This document shows positions 28,527 to 37,264 of a stretch of DNA of 64,000 nucleotides, piece by piece. Position numbers and translations under genes: made by a program. Source of the DNA: Variovorax sp. 679 (GTDB lineage Bacteria; Pseudomonadota; Gammaproteobacteria; Burkholderiales; Burkholderiaceae_C); NCBI RefSeq assembly GCF_003952185.1, contig NZ_RXFS01000005.1, positions 124,001 to 188,000 on the forward strand, in the 5' to 3' direction. The notes beneath the pieces are model-generated. The model ran no database searches. It saw only the letters and a list, made by a program, of their open reading frames with translations, and was not told the origin of the DNA. The first letter of the stretch is position 1, and each line of letters starts with the position of its first letter.

Positions 28527-29198
28527 ATGTCCGCGCTTCCCCGCGCCCCTTCAGCCAAGAACGCCCCCGAGCGCCAGGCCATGCCCGACGACCAGTTGAT
28601 GCTGGCCTACGCGCAGGGCGACGCAGCCGCGTTCGACGTGCTCTATGCGCGCCACGAAGGCGGGCTGTTCCGCTTCGTCAAGCGGCTGCTGGGCGCACGG
28701 CTGGTGGCTCAGGCCGACGAGGTGTTCCAGGACACCTGGGTACGCATCATCTCGGCGCGCGAGAGCTTTTCGCCGCAGGGCGCGACGTGGCGCACCTGGG
28801 CCTTCACCATCGCGCACAACCTTGCGATGGACCGCCTGCGCGTGAGCGGGCGCGAAGTGGCGCTCGACGCGCATGCGAACGACGACGACAGCGATCCCGT
28901 GCCCACGCTCGAACGCGGCGTGCGTGGGGCCGCTGCCGATGCGGCGGCGCATCCGTCCGCCGAAGAGCTCGCGTTCTGGCGTGCCGCGGGCCGTCGCCTG
29001 CTGGCCTGCCTCGACGAATTGCCGGCCGAGCAGCGCGCGGCGTTCCTGCTGCATCACGAAGACGGCCTGACCGTCGAAGCGTTGGCCACGAGCCTGGAGA
29101 TCGGCTTCGAGACCGTGCGCAGCCGGCTGCGCTACGGCTTGCAGAAGCTGCGCGGCTGCATGGAGCGCTACCTGTCGGTGCTGGAGAAGCAGGCATGA
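28527..29198 (+). CDS. ECF-type RNA polymerase sigma factor
   Basis: A 223-aa sigma-70 family factor of the extracytoplasmic type. Region 2 (about residues 33-100) includes FDVLYARHEGGLFRFV and DEVFQDTWVRI for core binding and -10 melting. Region 4 (about 155-215) includes LPAEQRAAFLLHHEDGLTVE and a helix-turn-helix for the -35. The linker between them (HANDDDSDPVPTLERG) is acidic and longer than usual. The ATG at 28527 is taken as start; another at 28581 is possible. Its stop overlaps the ATG of the next gene by four bases, the typical coupling of a sigma to its anti-sigma. Confidence 0.9.
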   Translation: MSALPRAPSAKNAPERQAMPDDQLMLAYAQGDAAAFDVLYARHEGGLFRFVKRLLGARLVAQADEVFQDTWVRIISARESFSPQGATWRTWAFTIAHNLAMDRLRVSGREVALDAHANDDDSDPVPTLERGVRGAAADAAAHPSAEELAFWRAAGRRLLACLDELPAEQRAAFLLHHEDGLTVEALATSLEIGFETVRSRLRYGLQKLRGCMERYLSVLEKQA

Positions 29199-30571
29199 GC
29201 GGCAACGACACCACCGCATACGGCGACGACCGCGACGACCTGCGCGACCCGGCGCTGCGTCGCGCGCTCGACCACGCGCCTGACAGCGAGGCTACGCCGC
29301 ATCCGCGCACCCGCGAGGCGATCCTGAAGATGGCGCACAACCTCGCGCCCGTGCAGGCTGCTGCGAGCCAGGCCGCCAACAACGCGAATGCGCTGCCCTG
29401 GTGGCGACGCCTGTTCGGCGGCGGCGAACCGCGTGCGCGCATGCCGTGGAACGCAGCATTCGCCACGGTGCTGGTGGCCGCTTTCGTGACGGTGCTCTGG
29501 CATCGCGAGCCCGTGCCCGATGCGCGGCTCGACGGCGAGGCGCGGGTGGGTGGAGCGACGACTGCGCCAGCGCCGACCGCGCCGCCGGCACCTGCATCGG
29601 CGCCCGCACAGCCTTCCGTGGAGGCCGCTCCGCCGGCTGTGGCGCAGGCGCCTGCCGCAGCGCCGACACCGTCGGCTGTCGCACGAGCGCCTGCGGTGCC
29701 GCCGGAGGCAGAGCAGCGCGCCAGGGCTTCGCGCGATTCTTCTTCCTTGTCCGCAACGGAATCCGAGAAGACCGCCAAGGCCGCGAATACGGACGTCGTC
29801 CGGCAAGCTGCAAAGCCGGCGCCATCAGCCGGGCTGGCTGCTCCGGCTGCCCCTGCCGCGCCCGCTGAGCCGGTTGCTCCAGCCGCTGCGTCAGCGGCGC
29901 CGCCGATCGTGGCCGAGCAGGCCGCGCCGGCGCCCGTCACGCGCGACGAGCGTCGCGAGGCGTATGCGAGAGACGAACAACAGCAACGCCGCGCGTATGC
30001 AGCGGGGGCTCCTGCCACGGTCGCACCGGTTCCACCGGCACCAGCCGTCGCGGCAGCCCCTGCACCTTTGCCGGCACCGGCGGTGGCTCCAGCTCCGGCT
30101 GCGGCGCCGCCGCATCGCGAGCTTCAGCAAGACTCCGCGCCAGCTCTCGCCAATCAGGACAACGCCAGCGCCGAAGCTGCCTCAGGCGCCTTGCGCCCGA
30201 GCGCGCCGGGCGCGGCCTCAGCCAAGGTCGCAAGGCTGCGAAGCACGACAGCAGCATCCTTCACGGCGCTGGATCGCTGGACTTCCTTCAGCTTCGCGCG
30301 CGCAGGCACCAGCGTGCGCCACGAGCGCGATGACATCGAAGGCCTGCCGGCATTGATGAGCACCGTGGCGCGCTCGGCCACCACACCCGACGAGCCCCTG
30401 GCCGCGCCCGTCGAGGCGCGACTGGAGCTCTACCGGGGCAAGACACCGGTCGCCGTGCTGGAAATTGCCGGCGCCCAGGTGCGCTGGACTTCGCTGCCCG
30501 GAGGCACATCGGTGGTCGGCACCCCGCCGGCCCAGGCGCTCGACGCGCTGCGTTCGCTGCTGCAGCGCTGA
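29195..30571 (+). CDS. Putative membrane anti-sigma factor, Ala/Pro-rich
   Basis: A 458-aa protein translationally coupled to the ECF sigma (ATGA overlap). The N-terminal 70 residues are cytoplasmic and helical (DPALRRALDHAPDSEATPHP), followed by one membrane helix (about 84-103), a 230-residue Ala/Pro-rich periplasmic linker (about 115-345) and a folded C-terminal domain (about 350-458). The zinc-binding His-x3-Cys-x2-Cys motif of many anti-sigma factors is absent. Position and topology argue for an anti-sigma; the family is not recognised by motif. The linker could span the periplasm and let the C-terminal domain sense the envelope. Confidence 0.75.
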   Translation: MSGNDTTAYGDDRDDLRDPALRRALDHAPDSEATPHPRTREAILKMAHNLAPVQAAASQAANNANALPWWRRLFGGGEPRARMPWNAAFATVLVAAFVTVLWHREPVPDARLDGEARVGGATTAPAPTAPPAPASAPAQPSVEAAPPAVAQAPAAAPTPSAVARAPAVPPEAEQRARASRDSSSLSATESEKTAKAANTDVVRQAAKPAPSAGLAAPAAPAAPAEPVAPAAASAAPPIVAEQAAPAPVTRDERREAYARDEQQQRRAYAAGAPATVAPVPPAPAVAAAPAPLPAPAVAPAPAAAPPHRELQQDSAPALANQDNASAEAASGALRPSAPGAASAKVARLRSTTAASFTALDRWTSFSFARAGTSVRHERDDIEGLPALMSTVARSATTPDEPLAAPVEARLELYRGKTPVAVLEIAGAQVRWTSLPGGTSVVGTPPAQALDALRSLLQR

Positions 30572-30587
30572 CGGCAGACCGATCCGG

Positions 30588-31367
30588 TCAGGCGTTCTTG
30601 AAGTCGGGCTGGCGCTTGGTCAGGAAGGCGTCCATGCCTTCCTTCTGGTCCTGCGTGGCGAACAGAGCGTGGAACAGGCGGCGCTCGAACATCACGCCGT
30701 CGCTCAGGCCGCTCTCGAAGGCGCGGTTGACCGACTCCTTCGCCGCGATCACCGAGATCTGCGAGAAGCCGCAGATGATCAGCGCCGCGCCCAGTGCCTC
30801 GTCGGCGAGCTTCTCGAAGGGCACCACGCGGCTCACGAGGCCGGCGCGCTCGGCTTCGGCCGCGTCCATCATGCGGGCCGTGAGCACCATGTCCATGGCC
30901 TTGCTCTTGCCCACCGCGCGCGGCAGGCGCTGCGTGCCGCCGGCGCCGGGGATCACGCCGATCTTGATCTCGGGCTGGCCGAACTTGGCGTTGTCGGCCG
31001 CGATGATGAAGTCGCACATCATCGCCAGCTCGCAGCCGCCGCCCAGCGCGAAGCCGGCCACGGCGCCGATCACCGGTTTGCGGATCGAGCGGATGGTTTC
31101 CCAGTTGCGCGTGATGTAGTCGCCCCTGTAGGTGTCGATGAAGCTGTACTTGGCCATCGCGGCGATGTCGGCGCCGGCCGCGAAGGCGCGCTCGCTGCCC
31201 GTGAGGATGATGCAGCCGATGGCGTCGTCGGCATCGAAGGCCTTGAGCGCCTGGCCCAGCTCGGTCATGAGCGCGTCGTTGAGCGCGTTCAGTGCCTTCG
31301 GGCGGTTGAGGGTGATGATGCCGACCTTGCCTGCTTCGGTCCGCACTTCGATGTTTTCGTAGCTCAT
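30588..31367 (-). CDS. Enoyl-CoA hydratase
   Basis: A 259-aa crotonase-family enzyme that adds water to trans-2-enoyl-CoA in beta-oxidation. The oxyanion hole motifs [11 protein letters not shown] and [15 protein letters not shown], and the active-site segment [20 protein letters not shown], are canonical. The length is exactly that of mitochondrial-type hydratases. It is convergent with the anti-sigma gene and stands alone on its strand. A TATAGT -10-like element (31402-31407, minus strand) lies about 35 bases before the start. It carries no copy of the operator found at the other acyl-CoA genes. Confidence 0.92.
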   Translation of the reverse strand: MSYENIEVRTEAGKVGIITLNRPKALNALNDALMTELGQALKAFDADDAIGCIILTGSERAFAAGADIAAMAKYSFIDTYRGDYITRNWETIRSIRKPVIGAVAGFALGGGCELAMMCDFIIAADNAKFGQPEIKIGVIPGAGGTQRLPRAVGKSKAMDMVLTARMMDAAEAERAGLVSRVVPFEKLADEALGAALIICGFSQISVIAAKESVNRAFESGLSDGVMFERRLFHALFATQDQKEGMDAFLTKRQPDFKNA

Positions 31368-31451
31368 GGTGTCTCCGGGGAAGGGGAAGAAAAACGCGCT
31401 TCACTATACCCAGCATGGCCGCCGCGGGTGCGGGGGCATTGCGGGTTCCCA

Positions 31452-31457
31452 TAGAGT
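31452..31457 (+). promoter_or_regulatory. Possible -10 element just before the SMR gene
   Basis: TAGAGT ends seven bases before the ATG at 31465. As at 16868, this spacing would give a leaderless or near-leaderless mRNA. No -35 element is obvious and there is no ribosome binding site. Confidence 0.3.
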
Positions 31458-31464
31458 GCCCGCC

Positions 31465-31800
31465 ATGAACTCCAACTACGGCTTCCTGTTCGTCGCCATC
31501 GTGGCCGAGGTGATCGCCACCAGTTTCCTCAAGAGCTCCGAAGGCTTCACGCGGCTGTGGCCCACGCTGGCTTCGGTGGCGGGCTACGTCACTGCGTTCT
31601 ACTTTCTCTCGCTGACGCTGCGCACGATTCCCACCGGCATCGCCTACGCGATCTGGTCCGGCGTGGGCATCGTGCTGATCTCGCTGGTGAGCTGGCTCTG
31701 GTTCGGCCAGAAGCTCGACGCGCCGGCCATCGCGGGGCTTGGGCTGATCATCGCGGGCGTGGTGGTGGTGAACGTGTTCTCGAAGTCGGTTTCCCACTGA
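31465..31800 (+). CDS. Small multidrug resistance (SMR) family transporter
   Basis: A 111-aa protein with four membrane helices. The essential membrane-embedded glutamate is Glu15 in [12 protein letters not shown]. The [16 protein letters not shown] and later Trp-rich segments match EmrE/QacE-type exporters, which exchange protons for cationic drugs; the Gdx/SugE guanidinium subtype is less likely because of the [12 protein letters not shown] loop. The ATG at 31465 follows directly on a -10-like TAGAGT, with no ribosome binding site. It reads toward the DUF2325 gene, 65 bases away. Confidence 0.9.
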   Translation: MNSNYGFLFVAIVAEVIATSFLKSSEGFTRLWPTLASVAGYVTAFYFLSLTLRTIPTGIAYAIWSGVGIVLISLVSWLWFGQKLDAPAIAGLGLIIAGVVVVNVFSKSVSH

Positions 31801-31823
31801 GCGGCAAGGGTGGGTGCTCAAGT

Positions 31824-31846
31824 TGAGAATTGCTCTCATCTAGAAT
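31824..31846 (+). promoter_or_regulatory. Fur-like box and -10 element of the DUF2325 gene
   Basis: TGAGAATTGCTCTCA (31824-31838) is an inverted repeat of the 7-1-7 type, close to the Fur core TGATAATNATTATCA. A -10-like TAGAAT follows at 31841-31846, so a repressor bound here would block RNA polymerase. The predicted transcript start is about 31853, leaving the GGAG ribosome binding site at 31856 in the leader. Confidence 0.6.
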
Positions 31847-31865
31847 GCCCGCCATGGAGTTCCCG

Positions 31866-32456
31866 ATGCAAGAACATGCCGTGTTGCTGCGGGCCTATGC
31901 CCGCGTGCAGGAGCGCTGCTCGCGCCTGCTGGTCGAACAGGCCGCGCTCGTCGAAAGGCTCGAAGCGCAGATCGTGCGTTTGCGCGGTGCGCTGGTGGCG
32001 CGAGATTCGGCCATTGCCATCGTGCGCGAGGAGCTTGCCGCCCGCGCCTCGGCGGGCGGTGCGCTGCCCAAGCGGCTGAGTGCGCTGCTGTCGCCGGGCA
32101 GCAGGCGTCATCTGGCGATCCCGCCGCAGTCGCAGGCGACTGCTGACCTGCGCGAGAAGGCCGTGCTGTGCGTCGGCCATGAAGAAGAAGCGCCTTCGCT
32201 CGCGCGCCAGCTGGTCGAGATTGCCGGCGGCCGCTACCTGCACCACGACGGCGGCGACGATGCGGACGATCCCGCGCTGGAAGCCAGCCTGCGCGCGGCC
32301 GACCTCGTGATCTGCCAGACCGGCTGCGTGAGCCACGACGCCTACTGGCGCGTGCAGGACCACTGCCGGCGCACCGGCAAGCCCTGCGTGCTGGTGGGCG
32401 AGCCGCAGCCGATGCTTTTTGTGCGGCATCCGGCCGCGGCAGCGGAAAACGCCTAG
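31866..32456 (+). CDS. DUF2325 domain protein
   Basis: A 196-aa protein. An N-terminal coiled coil (about 5-65, many Glu/Arg/Leu: RVQERCSRLLVEQAALVERL) is followed by a DUF2325 domain (about 100-190) with KAVLCVGHEEEAPSL, a CQTGCVSHDAYW segment and a C-terminal VLVGEP. The two Cys and His residues could form a metal or redox site. I choose the ATG at 31866 because GGAG lies six bases before it and the two upstream ATGs fall in or before the predicted leader. A Fur-like box overlaps its promoter, which suggests iron control. Biochemical function is unknown. It overlaps the convergent M61 gene by four bases. Confidence 0.82.
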   Translation: MQEHAVLLRAYARVQERCSRLLVEQAALVERLEAQIVRLRGALVARDSAIAIVREELAARASAGGALPKRLSALLSPGSRRHLAIPPQSQATADLREKAVLCVGHEEEAPSLARQLVEIAGGRYLHHDGGDDADDPALEASLRAADLVICQTGCVSHDAYWRVQDHCRRTGKPCVLVGEPQPMLFVRHPAAAAENA

Positions 32457-34279
32457 CCGGCCAGCCAGTTCGTCACTTTGCCTGCGTCGTGCGAGAACAG
32501 GCGCCAGGTGGTCGCACCGGTCGGCAGCACCAGCGGCAGCCTGATCAGCTTGCGGTCGCGCGCGACGATGGCCGTGCACTTCGTCGCGTCGCCCAGGTAG
32601 AGCGCCAGGTCGTCGAGCTTGGTGATCCGCCATGCCTGCGCAGGCCGCTGCTGGCCCTTCTTGCCGGCGGCGGGCAGCTCGATGCCGATCCACTCGTCGT
32701 TCGCGGAAAAACCGGCCTTCTCGGCCGCGCCGCCGCGCAGCACCACCTTCACCTGTACGCCGCCGTTGGCCTCGGCCACGCGCAGGCCGAGAGCCTGCGC
32801 CTGCTGCGACGGGTCTTCGAGCGTGGCCACGCCATGCACGCGCAGCAGTTGCGAGAGCGGAAGCTCCTCGGTCGAATGAACCCAGCGCGCCAGTTCCAGC
32901 GCGTAGGAGCGGCCGCCCATGGCTTCGAGCGCGGCGGCGACGTCGTCCTCGGAGATGGGCCCGCCGTCGCTCTTCGTCCACAGCCGGCGCATCACGTCGT
33001 CGAGCGAGCCCTTGCCTTCATGGCGCAGCGTGAGGTCGAAGCACAGCGCCACCAATGCACCCTTGGTGTAGTAGCTCACCGTGCTGTTGGGCGTCTGCTC
33101 GTCCTGGCGGTAGTACTTGACCCAGGCGTCGAAGCTCGCGTCGGCCACCGGCTGCACCAGCCGGCCCGGCGTCTGCATGACCTGGTTGATGGTCTTGTTC
33201 AGCAGGCGCAGGTAGGCCGTGTCGTCGATGCGACCGGCGCGCCGCAGCAGCAGGTCGTCGTAGTAGCTGGTGAAGCCCTCGAAGAACCACAGCAGCTGCG
33301 TGTAGTTCTCCTGGCTGTAGTCGTAGCGCGCGAACTCGGCCGGCCGCATGCGCTTGACGTTCCAGGTGTGGAAGTACTCGTGGCTGATGAGGCCCATCAG
33401 CGTGATGTAGCCGTCGGGCTGCTTCTTCTTTTCGCCGCGCTGGGGCAGGTCGCGGCGGTTGCAGATCAGCGCGGTGGAGTGGCGGTGTTCGAGCCCGCCG
33501 TAGCCGTCGTCGACCGCGTTGAGCATGAACACGTAGCGGTCGATCGGCGGCTTCGGCCCGCCGCGCTTGCCGACCTTGTCTCCGTGCCAGAAGCGCATCT
33601 CGGCTTCGCAGATGGCCTTGGTGTCGGCGATGAGCCTGTCGCCGTCGAACGAGGCCGCGGCGCCTGCGACCACGAAGCGGTGCGGCACGCCGCAGGCTTC
33701 GAATTCGGCGCTCCAGAAGGCGCCCATCTCGACCGGGCTGTCGGCCAGCTCGTCGTAGCCCGAGGCCTGGTAGCTGCCGAAGCCGTGCCTGTCGGCCTTC
33801 AGCGGCGCGAGCGCGGTGGCGCACGACCAGCGCGCGGCGTCGTCGGCCAGCGCGGGCGCGACGATCTCCAGCGCATGCGGCGTCTCGGTCTGGCCCTCGA
33901 CGCGCAGGCACACGCTGGTGCCGTTGAAGAAACCGCGCTCGGCATCGAGCCAGGCGGTGCGCACCGAGTTGTCGTACGCGCAGACCTGGTAGTTCAGCAC
34001 CAGCGGCTGGCCGGGCGTGCATTCGACGAGCCAGCTGCACTTGTCGAGCTGCGTCAGCGCCGGCTTGCGGCGGCCCTGGGTGGCGCGCAGGCCCTGCAGG
34101 TTCTTGGCGAACTCGCGCACCAGGTAGCTGCCCGGAATCCACACCGGCAGCGACACGCGCTGCTGTGCGGCGGGCGCGTCGATGGTGAGCGTGACGGCGA
34201 ACAGGTGCGCATGCGGATCGGCGCATTCGACGCGGTAGCGCACGCCCGCCACGTGCTGCGTTGGAGCCTTCGTCGCCAT
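32453..34279 (-). CDS. M61-family (glycyl aminopeptidase-like) metallopeptidase with PDZ domain
   Basis: A 608-aa peptidase. The zinc motif HEYFH is at residues 300-304, with a downstream Glu in WFFEGFTSYY. The N-terminal part is the beta-sandwich domain of the M61 family. A PDZ domain follows near 500-590 (LGLRVAEANGGVQVKVVLRGGAAEKAGF), which may bind substrate C-termini. M61 enzymes are aminopeptidases related to M1. There is no signal peptide, so it is probably cytoplasmic. Its ATG (34277-34279) overlaps the dsbC stop by one base, which suggests coupling. Confidence 0.9.
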   Translation of the reverse strand: MATKAPTQHVAGVRYRVECADPHAHLFAVTLTIDAPAAQQRVSLPVWIPGSYLVREFAKNLQGLRATQGRRKPALTQLDKCSWLVECTPGQPLVLNYQVCAYDNSVRTAWLDAERGFFNGTSVCLRVEGQTETPHALEIVAPALADDAARWSCATALAPLKADRHGFGSYQASGYDELADSPVEMGAFWSAEFEACGVPHRFVVAGAAASFDGDRLIADTKAICEAEMRFWHGDKVGKRGGPKPPIDRYVFMLNAVDDGYGGLEHRHSTALICNRRDLPQRGEKKKQPDGYITLMGLISHEYFHTWNVKRMRPAEFARYDYSQENYTQLLWFFEGFTSYYDDLLLRRAGRIDDTAYLRLLNKTINQVMQTPGRLVQPVADASFDAWVKYYRQDEQTPNSTVSYYTKGALVALCFDLTLRHEGKGSLDDVMRRLWTKSDGGPISEDDVAAALEAMGGRSYALELARWVHSTEELPLSQLLRVHGVATLEDPSQQAQALGLRVAEANGGVQVKVVLRGGAAEKAGFSANDEWIGIELPAAGKKGQQRPAQAWRITKLDDLALYLGDATKCTAIVARDRKLIRLPLVLPTGATTWRLFSHDAGKVTNWLAG

Positions 34280-35001
34280 CAGCTGGACGAAGCCGCGAGT
34301 TGCTTCTCGACCTGCTCCGCGGGAATGGCACCCGGCGTGCGCGTGCCGTCGCTGAAGATCAGCGTGGGCGTGCCGGTGATGTTGTACTTGCGGCCGAATT
34401 CGACGTTGCGCTGCAGCGCGGTCACGTCGCAGCTGCCCGGCGCGGTGGCCGGCTTGGTACTGGCTTCCATCCAGTCGCTCCAGGCCTTGCCCTTGTCCTT
34501 GCTGCACCAGATGTCGCGCGACTTGACGTTCGAATCGGGGCCGAGCACCGGGTACAGGAACAGGTACACGGTGACGTTGTCGACCGTCTTCATGTCCTTC
34601 TCGAAGCGCTTGCAGTAGCCGCAGTTCGGGTCTTCGAACACCGCGAGCTTGCGCTTGCCGTTGCCGCGCACGATCTTGATCGAGTCCTTCAGCGGCAGCT
34701 GGTCGAAGGCGACGGCGCTGAGCTTCTCGATGCGCTCCTCGGTCAGGTTCTTGCGCGCCTTCACGTCGATCATGTTGCCCTGGATGAGGTAGTTGCCCTG
34801 CTCGTCGGTATAGAAGATCTGCGAGCCGTTCACGCGCACTTCATAGACGCCCGGAATCGGCGACTTCGACACTTCGTCGATGGCGGGGAACTGCGGAATG
34901 CGCGAGGGCAGGTTCTTGCGGATCTCGGCTTCGCCGGCGGTGGCGGCCACGACCGCGCCCAGCGTGCAGGCGGCGAGTAGAAGGTTGCGTACGAGTGTCA
35001 T
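34279..35001 (-). CDS. dsbC: Thiol:disulfide interchange protein DsbC
   Basis: A 240-aa periplasmic disulfide isomerase. A signal peptide (MTLVRNLLLAACTLGAVVAA) is followed by the dimerisation domain (about 24-85) with VYEVRVNGSQIFYTDEQG, then a thioredoxin-like domain with the active-site CGYC (Cys127, Cys130). A second Cys pair (IWCSKDKG and GSCD) fits the structural disulfide of DsbC. The cis-Pro is in GTPTLIF. It corrects wrong disulfides and is kept reduced by DsbD. It lies between the UbiH-like gene (50-base gap) and the M61 peptidase gene, all on the same strand. Confidence 0.93.
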   Translation of the reverse strand: MTLVRNLLLAACTLGAVVAATAGEAEIRKNLPSRIPQFPAIDEVSKSPIPGVYEVRVNGSQIFYTDEQGNYLIQGNMIDVKARKNLTEERIEKLSAVAFDQLPLKDSIKIVRGNGKRKLAVFEDPNCGYCKRFEKDMKTVDNVTVYLFLYPVLGPDSNVKSRDIWCSKDKGKAWSDWMEASTKPATAPGSCDVTALQRNVEFGRKYNITGTPTLIFSDGTRTPGAIPAEQVEKQLAASSS

Positions 35002-35051
35002 CGGGAGATCCGTTGGTCCGGTTCTGAAGATAGAGAAATGCGGCGCAGGCA

Positions 35052-36179
35052 TCAGGCTTTCAGGCCCATGGCCTGGGCCGTGATCCAGCGCTTGACGAGG
35101 CGCGTGCGGTCGAAGCCGCGCATGCCCCAGTTGCGCAACGCGGGCAGCGGGCCCAGGTTGTGCGCGAAGAGTTGCTGCAATCCGTCGGTCGCGAGGCTCA
35201 TCTGCAGCACGTCGGCGCGACGGGCGCGTTCGTAGCGGCGCAGCAGGCGTGCATCGCCCACGCTGCGCCAGTAGTCGCGGTTCTTGATCACGTCGGCCAG
35301 CTCGGCGGCATCGGCCAGGCCCAGGTTCAGGCCCTGGCCGGCCAGCGGGTGCACCGTGTGGGCCGCATCGCCGGCCAGCGCCCAGGAGCGGTTGGGCTGT
35401 CCGGGCATGGCGCCGGTCCATCGGTCGGCGATGGCGCGGGCCAGCGGCCAGGCGCCGCGCTCGCTGACGAGCTTGAGCGCGCCGAGCGAGTTGTGGCTGG
35501 CTTCGGTGATCGCGGCGCCGAATTCGTCGGCGCCCTGCGCGAGCAGCTCGGGCGCGCGCAGCTGGTCGACCGACCACACCAGCGCGACCGTCTTGCCATG
35601 CGTGCCGTCGAGCGGCAGCAGCGCGAGCACCTCGCCCTTGTCGTTGAACCACTGGCGCGCGATGCCGTCGTGCGTCTGCGCGGCTTCCATTCGCGCCGCG
35701 ATCGCATGCTGCGGATAGCGCGTGACTTCGTAGCTCACGCCGAGGGTCTCGCGCGTGGTGCTGGCCTTGCCTTCGCACACCACGGTGAGCGGGGCGGCCA
35801 CGGGCTCGGCCACCACTTCGATGAGCGGCTGGAAGCGCACCGCGTCCGCCAGTTGCCGCTCGAGCGCGGGCACGTCGACGATCCAGGCCAGCGCCTCGAC
35901 CTTCTGGCGCACGGCGCTGAACTGGACCCGACCGCCTTCGTCGCCATGCACGAGCATTTCTCGCACGGCCGTGGCGTGGGCCGCGTCGGGCCAGGCGCGC
36001 AGCGATTCGAGCAGCGTGCGGGAGGCGGTGTTGAGCGCGTAGGCGCGGATGTCTTCCTTGCCCTGCGTGGCCGGCGGCACCACCAGCGCGACGCGCACGC
36101 GTTCGCGTGCGAGCAGCAGGGCCAGCGTGCGGCCTACGATGCCGGCGCCGCGAATGCAAACTTCTGGGGGGAGGGCCAT
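35052..36179 (-). CDS. UbiH/COQ6-family FAD-dependent monooxygenase
   Basis: A 375-aa flavoprotein hydroxylase of the ubiquinone-biosynthesis type. The FAD site GAGIVGRTLALLL at the N-terminus and the second flavin motif LAGDAAHTVHPLAGQGLNLGL are both clear. Such enzymes hydroxylate one of the ring positions (C1, C5 or C6) of the ubiquinone precursor. Which position cannot be told: UbiH, UbiI, UbiF, UbiL and UbiM share these motifs. The ATG at 36179 gives MALPPEVCIRGAG. It heads a dsbC-M61 run on the minus strand and is divergent from the MOSC gene. Repeat copy A lies in the gap. Confidence 0.88.
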   Translation of the reverse strand: MALPPEVCIRGAGIVGRTLALLLARERVRVALVVPPATQGKEDIRAYALNTASRTLLESLRAWPDAAHATAVREMLVHGDEGGRVQFSAVRQKVEALAWIVDVPALERQLADAVRFQPLIEVVAEPVAAPLTVVCEGKASTTRETLGVSYEVTRYPQHAIAARMEAAQTHDGIARQWFNDKGEVLALLPLDGTHGKTVALVWSVDQLRAPELLAQGADEFGAAITEASHNSLGALKLVSERGAWPLARAIADRWTGAMPGQPNRSWALAGDAAHTVHPLAGQGLNLGLADAAELADVIKNRDYWRSVGDARLLRRYERARRADVLQMSLATDGLQQLFAHNLGPLPALRNWGMRGFDRTRLVKRWITAQAMGLKA

Positions 36180-36204
36180 CGAAGGATTGTATGGATTACG
36201 CCCA

Positions 36205-36297
36205 CCCCCAGGCTGCGCGCACTTCGTGTCGCTTCGCCAACCCCCTCACGGGGGCGATACCAGCGGCCCGGCGAAGCCGGTTCCGCGGCATCCCTGG
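36205..36297 (+). repeat. Intergenic structured repeat, copy A (93 bp)
   Basis: It begins CCCCCAGGCTGCGCGCACTT and ends in CCCTGG. It contains a CCCCC-TCAC-GGGGG hairpin (36241-36254) and a CCGGC-GAA-GCCGG hairpin (36268-36280). It aligns without gaps to copy B at 42346-42438 (reverse complement), which is also 93 bp. The element points toward the MOSC gene that starts 63 bp on. Confidence 0.8.
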
Positions 36298-36360
36298 AAG
36301 GAACCGGGTATTTTCGAAAGCTGCGGGACAATCGCGGCCGAATTCCAAGGAACCCCCACC

Positions 36361-37242
36361 GTGTCCCAGCCTGCTTTCGACCTCGAAGCCACCATCTCGC
36401 GCCTGTTCGTCTATCCGGTCAAGTCCTGCGCCGGCGTCGAGCTCCCCGAAATGCTGCTGACCGAGACGGGGCTGGAGTTCGACCGGGCCTGGATGGTGGT
36501 CGACGCGCAGGGTGAATTCGTCACGCAGCGGCAGCTGCCGCGCATGGTGCTCATCAAGCCGCAGATGAAGCACACGGAAGTGGTGCTGCGCGCGCCCGGC
36601 ATGCTGGCGCTGCACCTGGCCTTCGACCGCGTCGAGAAGCCGGTGCGGGTGCGCGTGTGGAAGGACGAGGTGGCCGCCTACGACATGGGCGACATCGCCG
36701 CGCAGTGGTTCAGTGACTTCCTCTCGGAGCCAGGCAAGCCGCAGACCCTGCGCCTCGTGCGCTTCGACCCCGAGCAGAAGCGCCTGTCGAGCATGAAGTG
36801 GACCGACGGCGTCGAGGCGGAAAACCAGTTCGCCGACGGCTACCCGCTGCTGGTGGCAAGCGAAGGCTCGCTGGCGGAGCTCAACGACCGCCTCGCCGCG
36901 CAGGGCCATGGCGCCGTGGGCATCGAGCGCTTCCGTCCCAACATCGTGCTGGCCGGCATCGAGTCGCACGACGAGGACCGGGTCGACGCGTTGCACATCT
37001 CCACCGGCGAAGGCGGGGCCGAGCTTCGCCCCGTCAAGCCCTGCACGCGCTGCCCGATTCCCGATATCGACCCGGCCACGGCTCTCAGCAGCCCCGAGGT
37101 CGGCAACACGCTGCGCACCTACCGCGCCGACGCGCGGGTGGATGGCGGCATCACCTTCGGCATGAACTGCATCGTGATCCAGGGCGTGGAGCACACGCTC
37201 AAGGTGGGGCAGTCCGTGGGCGCGAACTACAAGTTCGAATGA
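36361..37242 (+). CDS. MOSC domain protein (molybdenum-cofactor sulfurase-like)
   Basis: A 293-aa protein with an N-terminal beta-barrel MOSC_N domain (LFVYPVKSCAGVELPEM) and a C-terminal MOSC domain with the conserved Cys of the family (KPCTRCPIPDID). MOSC proteins, such as YcbX and mARC, bind molybdenum cofactor and reduce N-hydroxylated compounds or transfer sulfur. YcbX also has a C-terminal 2Fe-2S domain; this protein lacks that, so an electron partner must be separate. The GTG at 36361 is the start, with AAGGA nine bases before it. It is convergent with rbsD, 22 bases away. Confidence 0.88.
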   Translation: MSQPAFDLEATISRLFVYPVKSCAGVELPEMLLTETGLEFDRAWMVVDAQGEFVTQRQLPRMVLIKPQMKHTEVVLRAPGMLALHLAFDRVEKPVRVRVWKDEVAAYDMGDIAAQWFSDFLSEPGKPQTLRLVRFDPEQKRLSSMKWTDGVEAENQFADGYPLLVASEGSLAELNDRLAAQGHGAVGIERFRPNIVLAGIESHDEDRVDALHISTGEGGAELRPVKPCTRCPIPDIDPATALSSPEVGNTLRTYRADARVDGGITFGMNCIVIQGVEHTLKVGQSVGANYKFE

Positions 37243-37264
37243 TCGGCGGCGCCCTGCCGGCGCC

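Noticed and set aside
37248..37264. GGCGCC-CTGCC-GGCGCC hairpin between the convergent MOSC and rbsD genes
   Set aside because: It may help termination, but it has no T-run, and GGCGCC repeats are frequent in this DNA.
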